Assembly: GCA_032334235.1 (NCBI GenBank)
Contig: JAVSGI010000005.1
Coordinates: 2,356,001-2,420,000, forward strand
From: Paracoccaceae bacterium Fryx2
GTDB taxonomy: Bacteria; Pseudomonadota; Alphaproteobacteria; Rhodobacterales; Rhodobacteraceae
DNA: 64,000 nucleotides
Direction: 5' to 3'
In this document: positions 63,892 through 64,000 of the stretch, piece by piece
Numbering within the stretch: the first letter of the stretch is position 1
Layout: the number at the start of each line of letters is the position of its first letter
The notes under the pieces: generated by a model
Told to the model about the DNA's origin: nothing
What the model saw: the letters and a program-made list of their open reading frames with translations, nothing else
Databases searched by the model: none
Made by a program: the position numbers and the translations under genes

Positions 63892-64000
63892 ATTTTCACA
63901 GCCTCCAGCTGCCTTCTGCCTCTGCCCGACCACTGTCGCTTGCAGCGCGACCTTTTCCTGTAGCGCAGGGCAATTCAACTCGATATCCCCTCCATAACGC

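Overview
The window reads as chromosome from a high-GC alphaproteobacterium of the Rhodobacteraceae (Rhodobacter, Gemmobacter or Paracoccus type). The grounds are a Rhodobacter-type porin, the CcrM methyltransferase next to rnhB, the DUF3576, DUF2125, DUF4170 and DUF721 families, urea and polyamine ABC operons, and a recurring intergenic motif built around GGGATATTTGGGCCAAGATGAA. About 57 protein genes are called. I found no rRNA, tRNA, CRISPR array or prophage. One complete IS21-family insertion sequence is present, with an exact 8-bp target duplication.

Layout. 1-5.5 kb: a cut-off porin, a DUF3576 lipoprotein, and the overlapping housekeeping run leuS-lptE-holA; leuS carries a low-GC patch just before its KMSKS motif. 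5.6-14.2 kb: two divergent operons around a GntR regulator. Leftwards run a branched-chain-type ABC transporter (livG-F-H-M type) and an FAD amine/amino-acid oxidoreductase; rightwards gntR, DUF3830, a TIGR04076-type protein, an aldo/keto reductase and a periplasmic binding protein. This looks like an uncharacterised uptake-and-catabolism module. 14.2-21.2 kb: a LysR regulator, a polyamine-type ABC transporter and a gamma-aminobutyraldehyde-type dehydrogenase. The gap between the ATPase and first permease gene holds a decayed tandem duplication and a long inverted repeat. 21.2-23.8 kb: the IS21 element, inserted right behind the dehydrogenase terminator.

23.9-31.6 kb: small envelope proteins, a TIGR03862-type flavoprotein, an inositol-phosphatase-family protein with pmbA, a DUF2125 protein, and an enoyl-CoA hydratase with a 12-bp minisatellite in its N-terminus. 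31.8-40.4 kb: a DEAD-box helicase with a long repetitive basic tail, lpxK, a WaaA-like protein lacking the expected catalytic glutamate, DUF4170, a CoA transferase, a DsbA-like protein, a DUF721 protein, and divergent mutY. 40.4-45.5 kb: alkB, a methyltransferase, ccrM, rnhB and a proline-rich secreted protein.

45.7-52.1 kb: a small secreted protein overlapping a membrane protein that I read as a membrane-anchored winged-helix regulator, then an RND efflux adaptor and pump. An ATTC-N8-GAAT palindrome, the form bound by SqrR/BigR-type ArsR repressors, sits over the predicted pump promoter. rlmN converges on the pump gene. 52.2-58.5 kb: the urea transporter urtABCDE with four CGGAAAAT-type repeats upstream. 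58.5-63.9 kb: a YhaN/YhaO-like ATPase-nuclease pair and an IalB-family protein.

The best candidates for something undescribed are the membrane winged-helix regulator beside the RND pump, the GntR-LIV-DUF3830-TIGR04076-reductase module, the potA-potB intergenic repeat structure, the leuS patch, and the dispersed GGATATTT motif.
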